The notes: generated from the letters alone by a model not told the origin. A DNA stretch of 58,575 bases from CAZTBB01 sp964611755 (GCA_964611755.1 CAZTBB010000008.1:1-58575), one strand, 5' to 3'; positions 44,172 to 54,316 are shown, numbered from the stretch's first letter. Numbers and translations are program-made.

Positions 44172-45194
44172 ATGGCTGATCCACGTTTTTTTAAAAAATC
44201 AGGGGATTTTACTTTGGCACAGATTGCAGAGCTTACGGGCTCTGATCTCAATCAATTGGCTAAGCCGGATCACGTGATTGAGGATGTCGCCCCGCTCGAT
44301 AAGGCCGGTGCCAATCACGTGAGTTTTTTGGATAATATAAAATATAAAGACCAGTTTTTAGCCACAAAGGCAGGCGCGGTTTTTGTATCGAATGACGTTG
44401 CGTTGAGCTATCCCGATTTTCCTTTAATCGTCTCAAAGCATCCCTATAAGGCCTACGCTTTATTTGCGCAGGCGCTTTATCCTGAGAATAAGCCCGATGA
44501 GAATATCGCACAGCAGGCCTTTATTGACCCAACGGCGGACATAGGGGCGGGCGCAACAATTGAGGCGGGCGCTTTTATTGGTGCTGGCGTTGTTTTGGGG
44601 GAGCAATGCTGGGTTGAGGCCGGTGCCGTGATCAAAGATAACGTCGAGATCGGGCATCATTGCCGTATCGGGCATAATGCCAGCCTGTCTCATTGTGTGA
44701 TTGGGGATCATTCCCGAATTTATCCGGGGGCGCGCATTGGCCAAGATGGCTTCGGTTTTGCCATTGATCCATCAGGCTATGTCAAAGTACCGCAATTGGG
44801 GCGCGTAATGATTGGCTCCCATGTCGAGATCGGGGCAAACACAACGATTGACCGCGGAGCGGGCCCGGATACGCAAATTGGCGATGGGACATGGATCGAT
44901 AATCTGGTTCAGATTGGCCATAATGTAAAAATCGGACGTGGGTGTATTATTGTTTCTCAGGTTGGGATTTCGGGCAGCACAGTCATTGAAGATTATGTGG
45001 CTCTTGGCGGTCAGGTCGGTGTTGCCGGCCATTTGCATATTGGACAAGGCGCAAGAATAGCGGCGCAATCAGGCATAATGCGTGATGTTCCGGCAGGGGA
45101 GGAGCATATGGGCTCACCGTCTCTTCCGATCAAGCAATATATGCGACAGGTTGCAACGTTAAATCGACTTGCAAAACCGAAGAAAAGCTCTTGA
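44172..45194 (+). CDS. lpxD: UDP-3-O-(3-hydroxymyristoyl)glucosamine N-acyltransferase
   Basis: Third step of lipid A synthesis: adds the N-linked hydroxyacyl chain (340 residues). It has an N-terminal uridine-binding domain (about 1-105), then a left-handed parallel beta helix of hexapeptide repeats (GAGATIEAGAFIGAGVVLG and onward). IGHNVKIGRGCIIVSQVGISGSTVIEDYVALGGQ includes the His expected to be catalytic. AAGAAGGGACC precedes the ATG. It is followed by fabZ and lpxA. Confidence 0.96.
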   Translation: MADPRFFKKSGDFTLAQIAELTGSDLNQLAKPDHVIEDVAPLDKAGANHVSFLDNIKYKDQFLATKAGAVFVSNDVALSYPDFPLIVSKHPYKAYALFAQALYPENKPDENIAQQAFIDPTADIGAGATIEAGAFIGAGVVLGEQCWVEAGAVIKDNVEIGHHCRIGHNASLSHCVIGDHSRIYPGARIGQDGFGFAIDPSGYVKVPQLGRVMIGSHVEIGANTTIDRGAGPDTQIGDGTWIDNLVQIGHNVKIGRGCIIVSQVGISGSTVIEDYVALGGQVGVAGHLHIGQGARIAAQSGIMRDVPAGEEHMGSPSLPIKQYMRQVATLNRLAKPKKSS

Positions 45195-45225
45195 TAATAC
45201 AGCAAAAAATTGTCATTTTGTTTAA

Positions 45226-45684
45226 ATGAGTGAATCAGACCCATTTACACCAATCGAAGTGCAGGAGATCATGAGAATGATCCCGCATCGCTATCCTATT
45301 TTACTTGTTGATCGTATTATTGATTTCAAGGAAGGGGAGAGCGCGGTTGGTCTTAAAAACGTGACCATGAACGAGCCACATTTTATGGGGCATTTCCCCG
45401 GTCATCCGGTGATGCCGGGCGTATTGATAGTAGAGGCGATGGCTCAGACGGCGGCTCTTGTTGTTGTGAAGACATTGGGGCCAGAAGCGGAAGGCAAAGT
45501 GGTCTATTTCATGACGATTGATAATGCCCGCTTTCGCAAGCCTGTTGTTCCCGGAGACACGATTCATATCCATGTTGAAAAATCGCATGCCAGAGGCGCT
45601 GTCTGGAAATTCTCCGGCAAAGCTCTTGTGGATGGCAAGGTTTGCGCCGAAGCGACATTTAGCGCAATGATTACCGATACTTAA
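45226..45684 (+). CDS. fabZ: 3-hydroxyacyl-[acyl-carrier-protein] dehydratase
   Basis: Hot-dog-fold dehydratase (152 residues) acting on beta-hydroxyacyl-ACP, the branch point between fatty acid elongation and lipid A. His56 and Glu70 are in GHFPGHPVMPGVLIVEAMAQ, matching E. coli His54/Glu68. MIPHRYPILLVDRI at residues 18-31 is the usual start of the fold. It lies in the lpxD-fabZ-lpxA order. Confidence 0.97.
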   Translation: MSESDPFTPIEVQEIMRMIPHRYPILLVDRIIDFKEGESAVGLKNVTMNEPHFMGHFPGHPVMPGVLIVEAMAQTAALVVVKTLGPEAEGKVVYFMTIDNARFRKPVVPGDTIHIHVEKSHARGAVWKFSGKALVDGKVCAEATFSAMITDT

Positions 45685-45765
45685 AGGCCCATTTTTTTAA
45701 TTTGTAATGTTTCGTTGCAAAGCGTGATTTGAGCGCTTGGCTCTGGCGTGTATAAACTTAATTCC

Positions 45766-46560
45766 ATGACAGACTCTATTCATTCTTCCGCAGTTATCGA
45801 AGAGGGTGCCGAGATCGGAGCCAATGTTTCCATCGGGCCATTTTGTTACGTTGGAGCCAATGTGAAATTGGCCGATAACGTCACTCTAAAATCTCATGTT
45901 CATCTGGATGGGCATACATCTATCGGTGAGGGCACCACAATTTATCCTTTTGCCTCGATTGGGTCCGCGCCGCAAGATCTCAAATATCACGGGGAGCCAT
46001 CAGAGCTTATTATCGGTAAAAATAATACCATCCGTGAACATGTTACCATGAATCCGGGCACGGAATCTGGCGGCATGAAAACTATTGTTGGTGACAATAA
46101 CCTGTTCATGATGGCGACGCATGTCGCGCATGATTGTGTTGTGGGCAATAATGTGATCATGGCCAATAATGCCACCTTGGGCGGGCATGTGCATGTTGGT
46201 GATTATGTACTTCTTGGCGGGCTCTGTGCTGTCCATCAATTTGTTCGTATTGGTGCTTTTGCCGTTATTGGTGGCATGACAGGTGTTGAGAATGATGTTA
46301 TTCCCTATGGCCGTGTCAAAGGCGAGCGCGGCTATTTGGATGGATTAAATCTCATTGGTCTGGAGCGGCGTGGCTTTGATAAAGGGCAAATACGCATGAT
46401 GCAAAAAGTCTTCAAGGAGCTTTTCAGCGCAGAAGGCACATTTGACCAACGCCTTGAAAAAGTGGCGAATGATTACGCCGAAGATGATACAATTATGGAC
46501 ATTGTTCGTTTTGCAAAAGAAAAAACACGGTTTCCGTTATGCCAGCCAGCAAGAAAATAG
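45766..46560 (+). CDS. lpxA: Acyl-[ACP]-UDP-N-acetylglucosamine O-acyltransferase
   Basis: First step of lipid A synthesis (264 residues from the ATG at 45766; the frame begins upstream with a GTG at 45748). The hexapeptide beta helix starts IHSSAVIEEGAEIGANVSIGPFCYVG. The catalytic His lies at residue 122 by alignment (THVAHDC, matching the second His of E. coli AHIAHDC). GGLCAVHQFVRIGAFAVIGG forms the acyl-chain pocket region. A C-terminal helical domain follows. Its last 22 bases overlap the lpxI start. Confidence 0.96.
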   Translation: MTDSIHSSAVIEEGAEIGANVSIGPFCYVGANVKLADNVTLKSHVHLDGHTSIGEGTTIYPFASIGSAPQDLKYHGEPSELIIGKNNTIREHVTMNPGTESGGMKTIVGDNNLFMMATHVAHDCVVGNNVIMANNATLGGHVHVGDYVLLGGLCAVHQFVRIGAFAVIGGMTGVENDVIPYGRVKGERGYLDGLNLIGLERRGFDKGQIRMMQKVFKELFSAEGTFDQRLEKVANDYAEDDTIMDIVRFAKEKTRFPLCQPARK

Positions 46561-47417
46561 AGAATCAAGCCAACAACCCCAAGCCTGAAATTTTGGGTAT
46601 TATTGCGGGCTCCGGATGCCTGCCCGAAAGGTTGGTGCATGCATGTGATCAAAAGGGGATCGAAACCTTTATCGTGGGTTTTGATGGGCGCACAGATAAT
46701 GACCTTGTCATGGGGCGTAATTATCTTTGGACACGTATTGGATGCGCAGGACAGATTATATCGACTTTGAAGGCACATCAAATCAAGGACCTTGTTCTCA
46801 TTGGTGCAATGGATCGTCCGACCCTGGCTGAACTGCGACCGGATATGCGCACAGCCAAGTTTTTTGCCAAAATCGGTCTGAAGGCGATTGGTGATAATGA
46901 TATCCTTGGGTTGCTTCGCGCAGAGCTGGAGAGCGAAGGCTTTACGATTCATGGGATCCAACAATTTGTAACCGATTTGCTGGCCGGGGAAGGTCCTGTC
47001 GGTAAGTATAAAATCAAAAAAACCTATGAAGATGATGTTCGGCGCGGTCTACGCGTGGCTCAGCAACTCGGGGCTCTTGATGTTGGGCAATCCGTAATCA
47101 TTCAAGAAGGGATTGTTCTGGCCGTAGAAGGGGCAGAGGGAACGGATCGTTTGATTGCACGCTCGAAGGAGCTACGTAAAAAAGGCCGTGCACCCATATT
47201 GGTGAAATGTTCAAAACCCGGGCAAGACCAGGACCTTGATCTTCCTACAATTGGTCCGGAAACGGTTCAGGCCTGCGTTAATGCCGGTCTTGGCGGTATT
47301 GTAATACAAGCAGCCCATACGCTTCTCATTGATCCTGCGCGCGTGGCGCAGATTGCAGATAAACATAAACTCTTTGTTGTCGGGGTTGATCCTGCCACAT
47401 ATCTTCAAAAGGCATAG
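46539..47417 (+). CDS. lpxI: UDP-2,3-diacylglucosamine pyrophosphatase LpxI
   Basis: Fourth step of lipid A synthesis, the alphaproteobacterial alternative to LpxH (292 residues). The N-terminal LGIIAGSGCLPERLVHACDQKG is the Rossmann-like domain signature, and the C-terminal DUF1009 domain contains LVKCSKPGQDQDLDLPTIGPETVQA with the conserved acidic residues. It overlaps lpxA by 22 bp and is 6 bp from lpxB. The use of LpxI supports an alphaproteobacterial host. Confidence 0.95.
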   Translation: MPASKKIENQANNPKPEILGIIAGSGCLPERLVHACDQKGIETFIVGFDGRTDNDLVMGRNYLWTRIGCAGQIISTLKAHQIKDLVLIGAMDRPTLAELRPDMRTAKFFAKIGLKAIGDNDILGLLRAELESEGFTIHGIQQFVTDLLAGEGPVGKYKIKKTYEDDVRRGLRVAQQLGALDVGQSVIIQEGIVLAVEGAEGTDRLIARSKELRKKGRAPILVKCSKPGQDQDLDLPTIGPETVQACVNAGLGGIVIQAAHTLLIDPARVAQIADKHKLFVVGVDPATYLQKA

Positions 47418-47423
47418 GGTTCC

Positions 47424-48578
47424 ATGAATATTTTTATGATAGCAGGCGAAGCCTCCGGTGATAACATTGGTGCGGCCTTGATAAATGCCTTTAAGGCCAA
47501 GACAAAGAAAATCACCTATACCGGCATTGGCGGGCCGTTAATGGAAAAGGCAGGCATGCATGTTCTGCTGCCTATGGATGAGCTCTCTGTGATGGGTATA
47601 GCCGAGATTGTCACGCGCCTGCCGCAGCTCATGAAGTTGCAAAAAGGCATTATTCAGGAAATCGAAGCACGTCAGCCCGATATCGTTGTGACGATTGATT
47701 TCCCTGACTTTAATTTCAACCTTGCCCAGAAGCTCAAGAAACGCCGGAAATATAAGGGCAAGATCGTGCATTACGTTGCGCCAACGGTATGGGCATGGCG
47801 TCCCGGCCGTGCCAAGGCGGTCTCAAAATATCTGGATGGGTTGATATGCCTGTTTCCATTCGAGCCAGCCTTATTTAAAGCACATAATTTGAATGCCGTT
47901 TATATTGGTCATCCATGCACGGAAACACCGCAAGAGAACATTAATGGCAAGGCCTTTCGTGATCTCTATGAAATTCCACATGACCAAAAAACACTTGGCC
48001 TCTTATTTGGCAGCCGTGCATCTGAATTTGATGGCCTATCCGCAATTATTAAAGAGGCGGCCCTTTATTTGCATGAACGTTATCCGGGTATGGCTTTTAT
48101 TGTACCAACATTGCCACATATGGAATTTGAGGTGCGCAAATTGGTTGAGGATATGCCGGGGCCAACCTATGTCTTCACGGATCAATTGCAAAAATGGGAT
48201 GGCTTTGCCGCCTGCGATGCCGCGATTGCCGTATCGGGCACTGTCGGGCTAGAGCTCGCCTATGCCGATGTGCCACATGTCATTGGCTACAAAACTAACC
48301 CACTGACATGGTTTTTAATCCGCATGCTTGTAAAAACAAAATTCGCGCATCTGGCCAATATTATGCTGAAGAAGGCCATTGTGCCGGAGTTCATTCAGGA
48401 GCAATGTACCAGTAAGAATATCTCAGAGGCTGTGCGCAGCTTCTATGAAGACGAAAAGGTGGCTTCAAAACAAAAGAAAGCCTTCTCAAAATTGCGTGCA
48501 GAAATGACAAAAGGGCTTGAGATAAGCCCTTCTGAAAAAGCCGCAGCCTTTATCGCTAAAATTGCGAAAGAAAAGTAA
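47424..48578 (+). CDS. lpxB: Lipid-A-disaccharide synthase
   Basis: GT19 glycosyltransferase (384 residues) that joins UDP-diacylglucosamine and lipid X. It begins with NIFMIAGEASGDNIGAALI, the LpxB signature. VTIDFPDFNFNLAQKLKK, then YVAPTVWAWRPGRAKAV, GSRASE, and AVSGTVGLELAYADVPHVIGYK follow. It ends 5 bp from the convergent gltA stop, with no terminator hairpin visible between them. Confidence 0.96.
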   Translation: MNIFMIAGEASGDNIGAALINAFKAKTKKITYTGIGGPLMEKAGMHVLLPMDELSVMGIAEIVTRLPQLMKLQKGIIQEIEARQPDIVVTIDFPDFNFNLAQKLKKRRKYKGKIVHYVAPTVWAWRPGRAKAVSKYLDGLICLFPFEPALFKAHNLNAVYIGHPCTETPQENINGKAFRDLYEIPHDQKTLGLLFGSRASEFDGLSAIIKEAALYLHERYPGMAFIVPTLPHMEFEVRKLVEDMPGPTYVFTDQLQKWDGFAACDAAIAVSGTVGLELAYADVPHVIGYKTNPLTWFLIRMLVKTKFAHLANIMLKKAIVPEFIQEQCTSKNISEAVRSFYEDEKVASKQKKAFSKLRAEMTKGLEISPSEKAAAFIAKIAKEK

Positions 48579-48583
48579 AAAGA

Positions 48584-49900
48584 TTATTTCCTTTTATCAA
48601 TCGGCACGTATGGGCGCTGTTCCGGCCCTGTATAGAGCTGGCGCGGACGACCAATACGCAAAGATGGCTCTTCGATCATCTCTTTCCATTGAGAAATCCA
48701 GCCAACGGTACGTGCTACAGCAAAGAGTACAGTAAACATCGATGTCGGGAAGCCCATCGCCTTGAGAATAATGCCGGAATAGAAATCAACATTCGGGAAG
48801 AGCTTACGGTCCACAAAATAAGGATCCTCAAGAGCAATACGCTCAAGCTCCATCGCCATTTCCAGCATAGGTTCATCTTTCACGCCAAGATCTTCCAAAA
48901 CATCATGGCATGATTTCTTGAGCACGGCTGCACGTGGATCATAGTTTTTGTAGACACGGTGACCAAAGCCCATCAGGCGGAACGGGTCATCCTTATCCTT
49001 GGCACGCTCCAAAAATTCAGGGATACGGTCTTTAGAGCCGATTTCATCCAGCATTTCCAAAACGGCCTGATTGGCTCCACCATGGCTAGGCCCCCATAAA
49101 CAGGCAATCCCGGCAGAAATACAGGCAAATGGATTGGCTTGCGATGATCCGGCTAGACGCACCGTCGATGTCGAGGCGTTTTGTTCATGATCGGCATGCA
49201 AAATGAAAATCTTATCCATGGCATCCGCTACAATCGGGTTCACCTGATAAGGTTCGGCCGGAACCGAAAAGCACATATATAGAAAGTTCTCCGAGAATGA
49301 GAGGTCATTGCGCGGATACACAAAAGGCTGCCCCAGCGTGTATTTATATGTCATGGCCGCCAGAGTCGGAATCTTGGCAATCAAACGATGCGCAGAGATT
49401 TCCCGCTGTTCCAGGTCATGAATATCAAGAGAGTCATGATAGAACGCAGAGAGAGCCGCAACCACGCCGCACATAATCGCCATCGGGTGCGCATCATGAC
49501 GGAACCCGCGGAAGAAATAGCTAAGCTGTTCATGCACCATCGTGTGATAGGTGACATCATGTTTGAATTTATCGAGTTCGGCTTGTGTTGGTAAATCACC
49601 ATATAAAAGGGCAAAGGCTACTTCAAGGAACGAACTATGTTCGGCCAATTCTTCGATCGTATAACCACGATGCATCAGGATGCCTTCTTCGCCATCAATG
49701 TAAGTCAGGCGTGATTTACAGCTTCCTGTGGCCGTAAAGCTGGGATCAAAGGTAAAATGCCCCGTTTCCGCATAGAGTTTGCGCACATCAATAACAGATG
49801 GCCCAACAGTTCCGTCCTTAACAGGCAGCTCGTAGCTCTCACCCGTTTCATTATTCGTAAGTGTGAATGTTTTTTCGGCTACTTCTTTCTCAGCAGACAT
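48584..49900 (-). CDS. gltA: Citrate synthase (type II)
   Basis: TCA cycle enzyme making citrate from acetyl-CoA and oxaloacetate (438 residues, hexameric type). Active-site regions: ACLWGPSHGGANQAVLEML with a catalytic His, GFGHRVYKNYDPRA with the second His, and DVDFYSGIIL with the Asp. The N-terminal FTFDPSFTATGSCKSRLTYIDGEEGILMHRGY is characteristic of the NADH-sensitive Gram-negative type. It is transcribed from the 131-bp gap after gltX, against lpxB. A short hairpin (49957-49962 with 49972-49977) lies in its leader. Confidence 0.96.
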   Translation of the reverse strand: MSAEKEVAEKTFTLTNNETGESYELPVKDGTVGPSVIDVRKLYAETGHFTFDPSFTATGSCKSRLTYIDGEEGILMHRGYTIEELAEHSSFLEVAFALLYGDLPTQAELDKFKHDVTYHTMVHEQLSYFFRGFRHDAHPMAIMCGVVAALSAFYHDSLDIHDLEQREISAHRLIAKIPTLAAMTYKYTLGQPFVYPRNDLSFSENFLYMCFSVPAEPYQVNPIVADAMDKIFILHADHEQNASTSTVRLAGSSQANPFACISAGIACLWGPSHGGANQAVLEMLDEIGSKDRIPEFLERAKDKDDPFRLMGFGHRVYKNYDPRAAVLKKSCHDVLEDLGVKDEPMLEMAMELERIALEDPYFVDRKLFPNVDFYSGIILKAMGFPTSMFTVLFAVARTVGWISQWKEMIEEPSLRIGRPRQLYTGPEQRPYVPIDKRK

Positions 49901-50031
49901 AATTGAAACCCCGTATGTTTGTGAACCTGTAAACTGTTTTAATCGAGTGAAAGGCGGCTGTTTGTGATCAGAACAGCTGGAACCCTTATTCTATTATGCT
50001 TTTAGTTTAAGATCAAACGGTTAAGAGGGGA

Positions 50032-51435
50032 TTAACGCATCGCAGCATCAAGCCGCGCCAGCGTTTCGTCCTTTCCAAGGATAGCACAGGCATCAAAGAT
50101 TGATGGGGAGGATGTCGTGCCGGTAATCGCTGCACGCAGTGGCATGCCTACCTTACCCATTTTTCCATCGGCGTGGCTTGCGGCCACATCTTTACAGAGT
50201 TGCTGAATGGCTGGGCCTGAGAAATCATCAAGAGCGCTCAGTGACTCTCTTAGGGCGGGGAGAATGTCGTTCTTTGCATCGGCTATCATTGTGCTGGCCT
50301 TCTCGTCATACACAAAAGGCACAGCCTTCAGATAGAAGGCTGCATCATTGGCAAAATCAATTAATGTCTTCGCACGCGATTTTAACTCTTCCATGCCGGC
50401 AAGAAGGCGCTCTTTGCCTTGTTCGGTGACTTCAAGACTATGCAGAGATTGAAAAAACGGTGTGACCAAGTCAACCAGACGCTCATCATCACATTCATTA
50501 ATATAATGCGCATTAAGGCTTTCCAGCTTATCAAAGTCAAAACGGGCGGCGGCCTTGCCGATCCCCTCAAGGGTAAACCATTCCAGAGCTTGCTGATCGG
50601 AGATAATCTCGTCATCACCATGCGCCCAGCCGAGTTTTAGGATATAATTGCGCATGGCTTCGGGCAGATAACCCATTTTTTGATATTCCTCGACGCTGGC
50701 TGCGCCGTGGCGTTTGGACATTTTCTTGCCATCAGGCCCAAGGATCAGGGGAATATGGGCATAAACAGGTTTTTCCCACCCCAATGCATCATAAATAACA
50801 TTCTGGCGAAATGTATTATTCAGGTGATCATCGCCGCGAATAACATGCGTCACGCCCATGTCATGATCATCAACCACAACGGACAGCATGTAGGTGGGGG
50901 TGCCATCAGAGCGTAATAAAACGAAATCATCCAGTTCGGAGTTTTGTACGTCTACTCTGCCTTGAACATGATCCTGAATGGTGCTTACACCCTCTGCGGG
51001 GGCGGTAATGCGGATTGTAAATGCATCTTGGGATGCGGGCGTGTAATTCGCTTCAAGCTCATCTTTGCGCGGCAGTTTAAACCCGCCATTGTCCTTACGG
51101 ATTTGCTCCAATTCCTCTTGAGAGAAGTAACATTTCCATGCTTTGCCCTCGGCCAATAATTGTTCGGCAACCTCCTTGTGGCGCTGTTGATTGGCGTGCT
51201 GGGATACAATCTCACCATCCCAATCCATGCCAAGCCATTTCATCGCTTCAATCAAGGCCTCCACGGCCTCTTCATTGTGGCGGGCGCGGTCGGTGTCCTC
51301 GATACGGAATAGCATCTCTCCGTTATTGCCGCGCGCATAAAGCCAGTTAAACAAGGCTGTGCGTGCCGTTCCGATATGCATAAAGCCTGTCGGGGATGGA
51401 GGGAAGCGCGTAACAATTTTTTTGGTATTGGACAT
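50032..51435 (-). CDS. gltX: Glutamyl-tRNA synthetase
   Basis: Class I aminoacyl-tRNA synthetase charging tRNA-Glu (467 residues). It has FPPSPTGFMHIGTARTALFNW with the HIGH-like motif (HIGT), the LFRIEDTD segment, and KMSKRHGA (KMSKS loop) near residue 240. An all-helical C-terminal half binds the anticodon. Many alphaproteobacteria have two copies and this is one. It is divergent from comEC with only 28 bp between the start codons. Confidence 0.96.
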   Translation of the reverse strand: MSNTKKIVTRFPPSPTGFMHIGTARTALFNWLYARGNNGEMLFRIEDTDRARHNEEAVEALIEAMKWLGMDWDGEIVSQHANQQRHKEVAEQLLAEGKAWKCYFSQEELEQIRKDNGGFKLPRKDELEANYTPASQDAFTIRITAPAEGVSTIQDHVQGRVDVQNSELDDFVLLRSDGTPTYMLSVVVDDHDMGVTHVIRGDDHLNNTFRQNVIYDALGWEKPVYAHIPLILGPDGKKMSKRHGAASVEEYQKMGYLPEAMRNYILKLGWAHGDDEIISDQQALEWFTLEGIGKAAARFDFDKLESLNAHYINECDDERLVDLVTPFFQSLHSLEVTEQGKERLLAGMEELKSRAKTLIDFANDAAFYLKAVPFVYDEKASTMIADAKNDILPALRESLSALDDFSGPAIQQLCKDVAASHADGKMGKVGMPLRAAITGTTSSPSIFDACAILGKDETLARLDAAMR

Positions 51436-51463
51436 TTCGGCTAAGACCTTGTTTTATAAAATT

Positions 51464-53641
51464 ATGTCATGGATTGAGAAAATATCGCTCAAAAACACCC
51501 TTAGAGGTAAAATAACCCTTGCCTTGATGCAAGGGGTTTTGCGCGTTCAATCGATGTTTTTTGATCTTGTGGGACAACAAAGAGGGCAGGGGCTCCTTTG
51601 GTTGCCTGTCTGGCTTGGTATTGGTATAGGCGTTTATTTTTCGCTGCCTTTTGAACCGCCTTTGGCCTTGAGCCTGATCGTTGCCTGTGTGGTTTTTTCT
51701 TTATGGAGCCTATTCATCGGGATTTGGCCGCTCTCAGACAATATTTATAAGCGCATAATCCTGACTGGACTGTTTGTTCTCTCGTTTATCACAGGCGGGT
51801 TTAGCCTCGCTAAAATCCGCACAGAGATGGTAAAGGCTCCCGTGATTGCCGAGGAGATTTCATTTGCCCCGCTTGAGGGACGTATTCATAAGCTGGAGCG
51901 CATGGAGCAGGGGGTACGGTTTTGGATAACCAATCTAATAATTGAAGATTTGGAGCCTGAACAAACACCGCATATGGTGCGTTTGACATATAAGGGTGAT
52001 GCCGAGGGGTATAAGGTGGGCGACACCATCAGCCTTCTGGCGAGCCTTAATCCGCCGGGCGCGCCTGTTCTGCCGGGTGGTTTTGACTTTCAACGCCATG
52101 CCTTCTTTAAGCAAATCGGTGCGGTCGGTTTTGTTTATAAGGCGCCAGAGATTGATCATTATGCCCGGGGGGATAATCAATCTCTATGGCAAGCTCTCTC
52201 GCTTGGTGTTATGCGCGAGGCAATCGAGGCCCGCCTCTATGAAGTTTTGCCAGAGAGACAAGCCGCAATTATGAGCGCCCTTACGATCGGAGAAAAGCGA
52301 GCGATTGCAGAAGACGACCTGATTGCGATGCGTGAATCCGGCTTGGCGCATTTGCTGGCCATCTCCGGTCTTCATATTGGCTTGGTCTCGGGCTTTATCT
52401 TCTTTGTTGCCCGTTTTGTTATGGCGTTGTTTCCCTCTTTTGCTGTGCGTCATCCCATCAAAAAATACGCTGCCCTTATCGCTATGGCCGGGGCCTTGTT
52501 TTATATGACATTGGCGGGAGCCACCATTCCGACGCAGCGCGCGATGCTGATGACCGGAATTGTTTTTCTGGCCGTCCTCATGGACAGGCAGGCTATATCG
52601 TTGCGCCTTGTTGCTGTTGCGGCTTTTGTGATCCTCGCATTCTTTCCCGAAGCCCTGATTTCAGCCAGCTTTCATTTATCTTTTGCCGCTGTCATCGGGC
52701 TCGTGGCGTTTTATGATGTTCTGAGACCGCATATCAGACATCTCTATCAGCAATCAACATGGCCCAAGCGCTTGATGCTCTATTTTCTAGGGGTTGTGAC
52801 GACCTCAATTATCGCCACTCTCGCAACAACGCCCTTTGCTCTTTATCATTTTGGGCAAGCGCCAAGCTATGGGATTTTATCGAATGTGGTGGCTGTGCCG
52901 CTTATGGCTTTCCTGATTATGCCGGTTGCTGTTTTGGGCTTTGTCATGATGCCCCTCGGTCTTGATGGTCCCTTTTTTATGTTTGCCGGTTTGGGCATTG
53001 AACAGGTTTTAGAGGTGGCGCATTTCGCTCACTCATTGCCTCATGCTGTTTATCACGCGGGCGGCTGGCCCGTGAGTGCTGTGGTTATGCTCACCGTTGC
53101 GGGGTTATCTCTATGTCTTTGTCGAGGGCGTTTACGGGCGATATCCTTGCCTTTATTTATGGGCTCGCTTCTGCTTATTGGGGGGCAAAATCAGTACACT
53201 ATTCTGACAAGCTCAAATTTCGATTTAATCGCTGTGCATGCTAATGGTGATCTATGTGTCAACACAAGAAGCAAGGAAAGATTTACCCGCGAGAGTTGGC
53301 AGCAACATTTTGCGCTTAACGGGGATGCTGTAAAGCGCTGGCCGGCCGAGGGGGGTGGCGCCTGTGATATGCAATGCGGCTTGCATGGCTGTCGATTTGA
53401 ATATCACGGGTTCAGCATTGCTTTTCCTTATGAAAAGCATGCCGCCGTTGAGGATTGCGGCTGGGCGGATATTCTGATTACCCGCTTTTCTGCCCCGCGT
53501 TCATGCCAATCACCCTATATTTATGATTACGCATCTATGCGCAAAAACGGGGCGCATTTTATGATGATGGATGGGAATAAGGTGGTGGTTCAGACCATCA
53601 ATCAATCACGCGGAAAACGCCCATGGGTGCAAAGCGACTAG
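51464..53641 (+). CDS. comEC: ComEC/Rec2 family DNA-uptake membrane protein
   Basis: Predicted inner-membrane channel for DNA uptake (725 residues from the ATG at 51464; the frame is open upstream into the gltX reverse strand). An N-terminal DUF4131-like region with a few helices precedes the Competence domain with LAISGLHIGLVSG. Several helices follow to about residue 570. The C-terminal part (from about 575) carries several Cys and shows no clear metallo-beta-lactamase HxHxDH motif, so the periplasmic nuclease-like domain of long ComEC proteins is not evident. Its stop abuts the lexA stop. Whether it supports competence is unknown. Confidence 0.9.
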   Translation: MSWIEKISLKNTLRGKITLALMQGVLRVQSMFFDLVGQQRGQGLLWLPVWLGIGIGVYFSLPFEPPLALSLIVACVVFSLWSLFIGIWPLSDNIYKRIILTGLFVLSFITGGFSLAKIRTEMVKAPVIAEEISFAPLEGRIHKLERMEQGVRFWITNLIIEDLEPEQTPHMVRLTYKGDAEGYKVGDTISLLASLNPPGAPVLPGGFDFQRHAFFKQIGAVGFVYKAPEIDHYARGDNQSLWQALSLGVMREAIEARLYEVLPERQAAIMSALTIGEKRAIAEDDLIAMRESGLAHLLAISGLHIGLVSGFIFFVARFVMALFPSFAVRHPIKKYAALIAMAGALFYMTLAGATIPTQRAMLMTGIVFLAVLMDRQAISLRLVAVAAFVILAFFPEALISASFHLSFAAVIGLVAFYDVLRPHIRHLYQQSTWPKRLMLYFLGVVTTSIIATLATTPFALYHFGQAPSYGILSNVVAVPLMAFLIMPVAVLGFVMMPLGLDGPFFMFAGLGIEQVLEVAHFAHSLPHAVYHAGGWPVSAVVMLTVAGLSLCLCRGRLRAISLPLFMGSLLLIGGQNQYTILTSSNFDLIAVHANGDLCVNTRSKERFTRESWQQHFALNGDAVKRWPAEGGGACDMQCGLHGCRFEYHGFSIAFPYEKHAAVEDCGWADILITRFSAPRSCQSPYIYDYASMRKNGAHFMMMDGNKVVVQTINQSRGKRPWVQSD

Positions 53642-54316
53642 TTAATGATAGCTGCGCATCAGGCTGACAAGGCGGCCTTGGATTTGAACACGTTCAGGCT
53701 CCAGAACACGAGGTTCATATTGATCGTTCTCAGGCTCCAGAACGATTTTTGATCCCGCGCGGCGCAGACGTTTCAAGGTCGCCTCTTCACCATCAACAAG
53801 CGCGACAATAATGGTGCCGTTTTCGGCCGTATCACAGCGACGGATCACAACCGTATCACCATCATGAATGCCCGCCTTTATCATGGAATCTCCTTCAATG
53901 TTTAGGGCGTAACACTCACCGCGAGAGAGTAAGTCGGGTGGAACGGGGATTGTTGCCTGTTCATCACGAATAGCTTCAATCGGTGTACCAGCCGCAATTT
54001 TCCCGTAGAGGGGGATTTCTGCGAAGATATCCGGCATATCAAAGTTTGCGGCTCGTGTCTGGCCGTTATCATGCAATGTATTGGATGTCTTGGTGTGTAC
54101 ATCATCGGGCAGTTTCAAGATTTCAAGGGCGCGTGCGCGATGCGGCAGGCGCCGAATATAACCGCGCTCTTCCAATCCGTTAATCAGACGATGTATGCCG
54201 GATTTTGATTTCAATCCAAGCGCATCCTTCATTTCTTCGAAGGATGGTGCAACATCACTGTCTTTCATACGGTCGTGAATAAACACAAGCAGGTCGCGTT
54301 GTTTTTTTGTAAGCAT
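53642..54316 (-). CDS. lexA: LexA repressor
   Basis: SOS repressor (224 residues). The N-terminal winged helix begins MLTKKQRDLLVFIHDRM and contains SKSGIHRLINGLEERGYI. The autocleavage site Ala109-Gly110 is in KIAAGTPIE, Ser144 in EGDSMI, and Lys182 in EATLKRL. The start is the ATG at 54316. The gene is convergent with comEC with no gap. A GTTC-N7-GTTC box lies 61-75 bp upstream, so it represses itself as in other alphaproteobacteria. Confidence 0.96.
   Translation of the reverse strand: MLTKKQRDLLVFIHDRMKDSDVAPSFEEMKDALGLKSKSGIHRLINGLEERGYIRRLPHRARALEILKLPDDVHTKTSNTLHDNGQTRAANFDMPDIFAEIPLYGKIAAGTPIEAIRDEQATIPVPPDLLSRGECYALNIEGDSMIKAGIHDGDTVVIRRCDTAENGTIIVALVDGEEATLKRLRRAGSKIVLEPENDQYEPRVLEPERVQIQGRLVSLMRSYH

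Noticed and set aside
49957..49977. Hairpin in the gltA leader as a riboswitch or terminator
   Set aside because: The stem is only 6 bp with no U-tract and no match to a riboswitch class I can recognise; mentioned only in the gltA entry.
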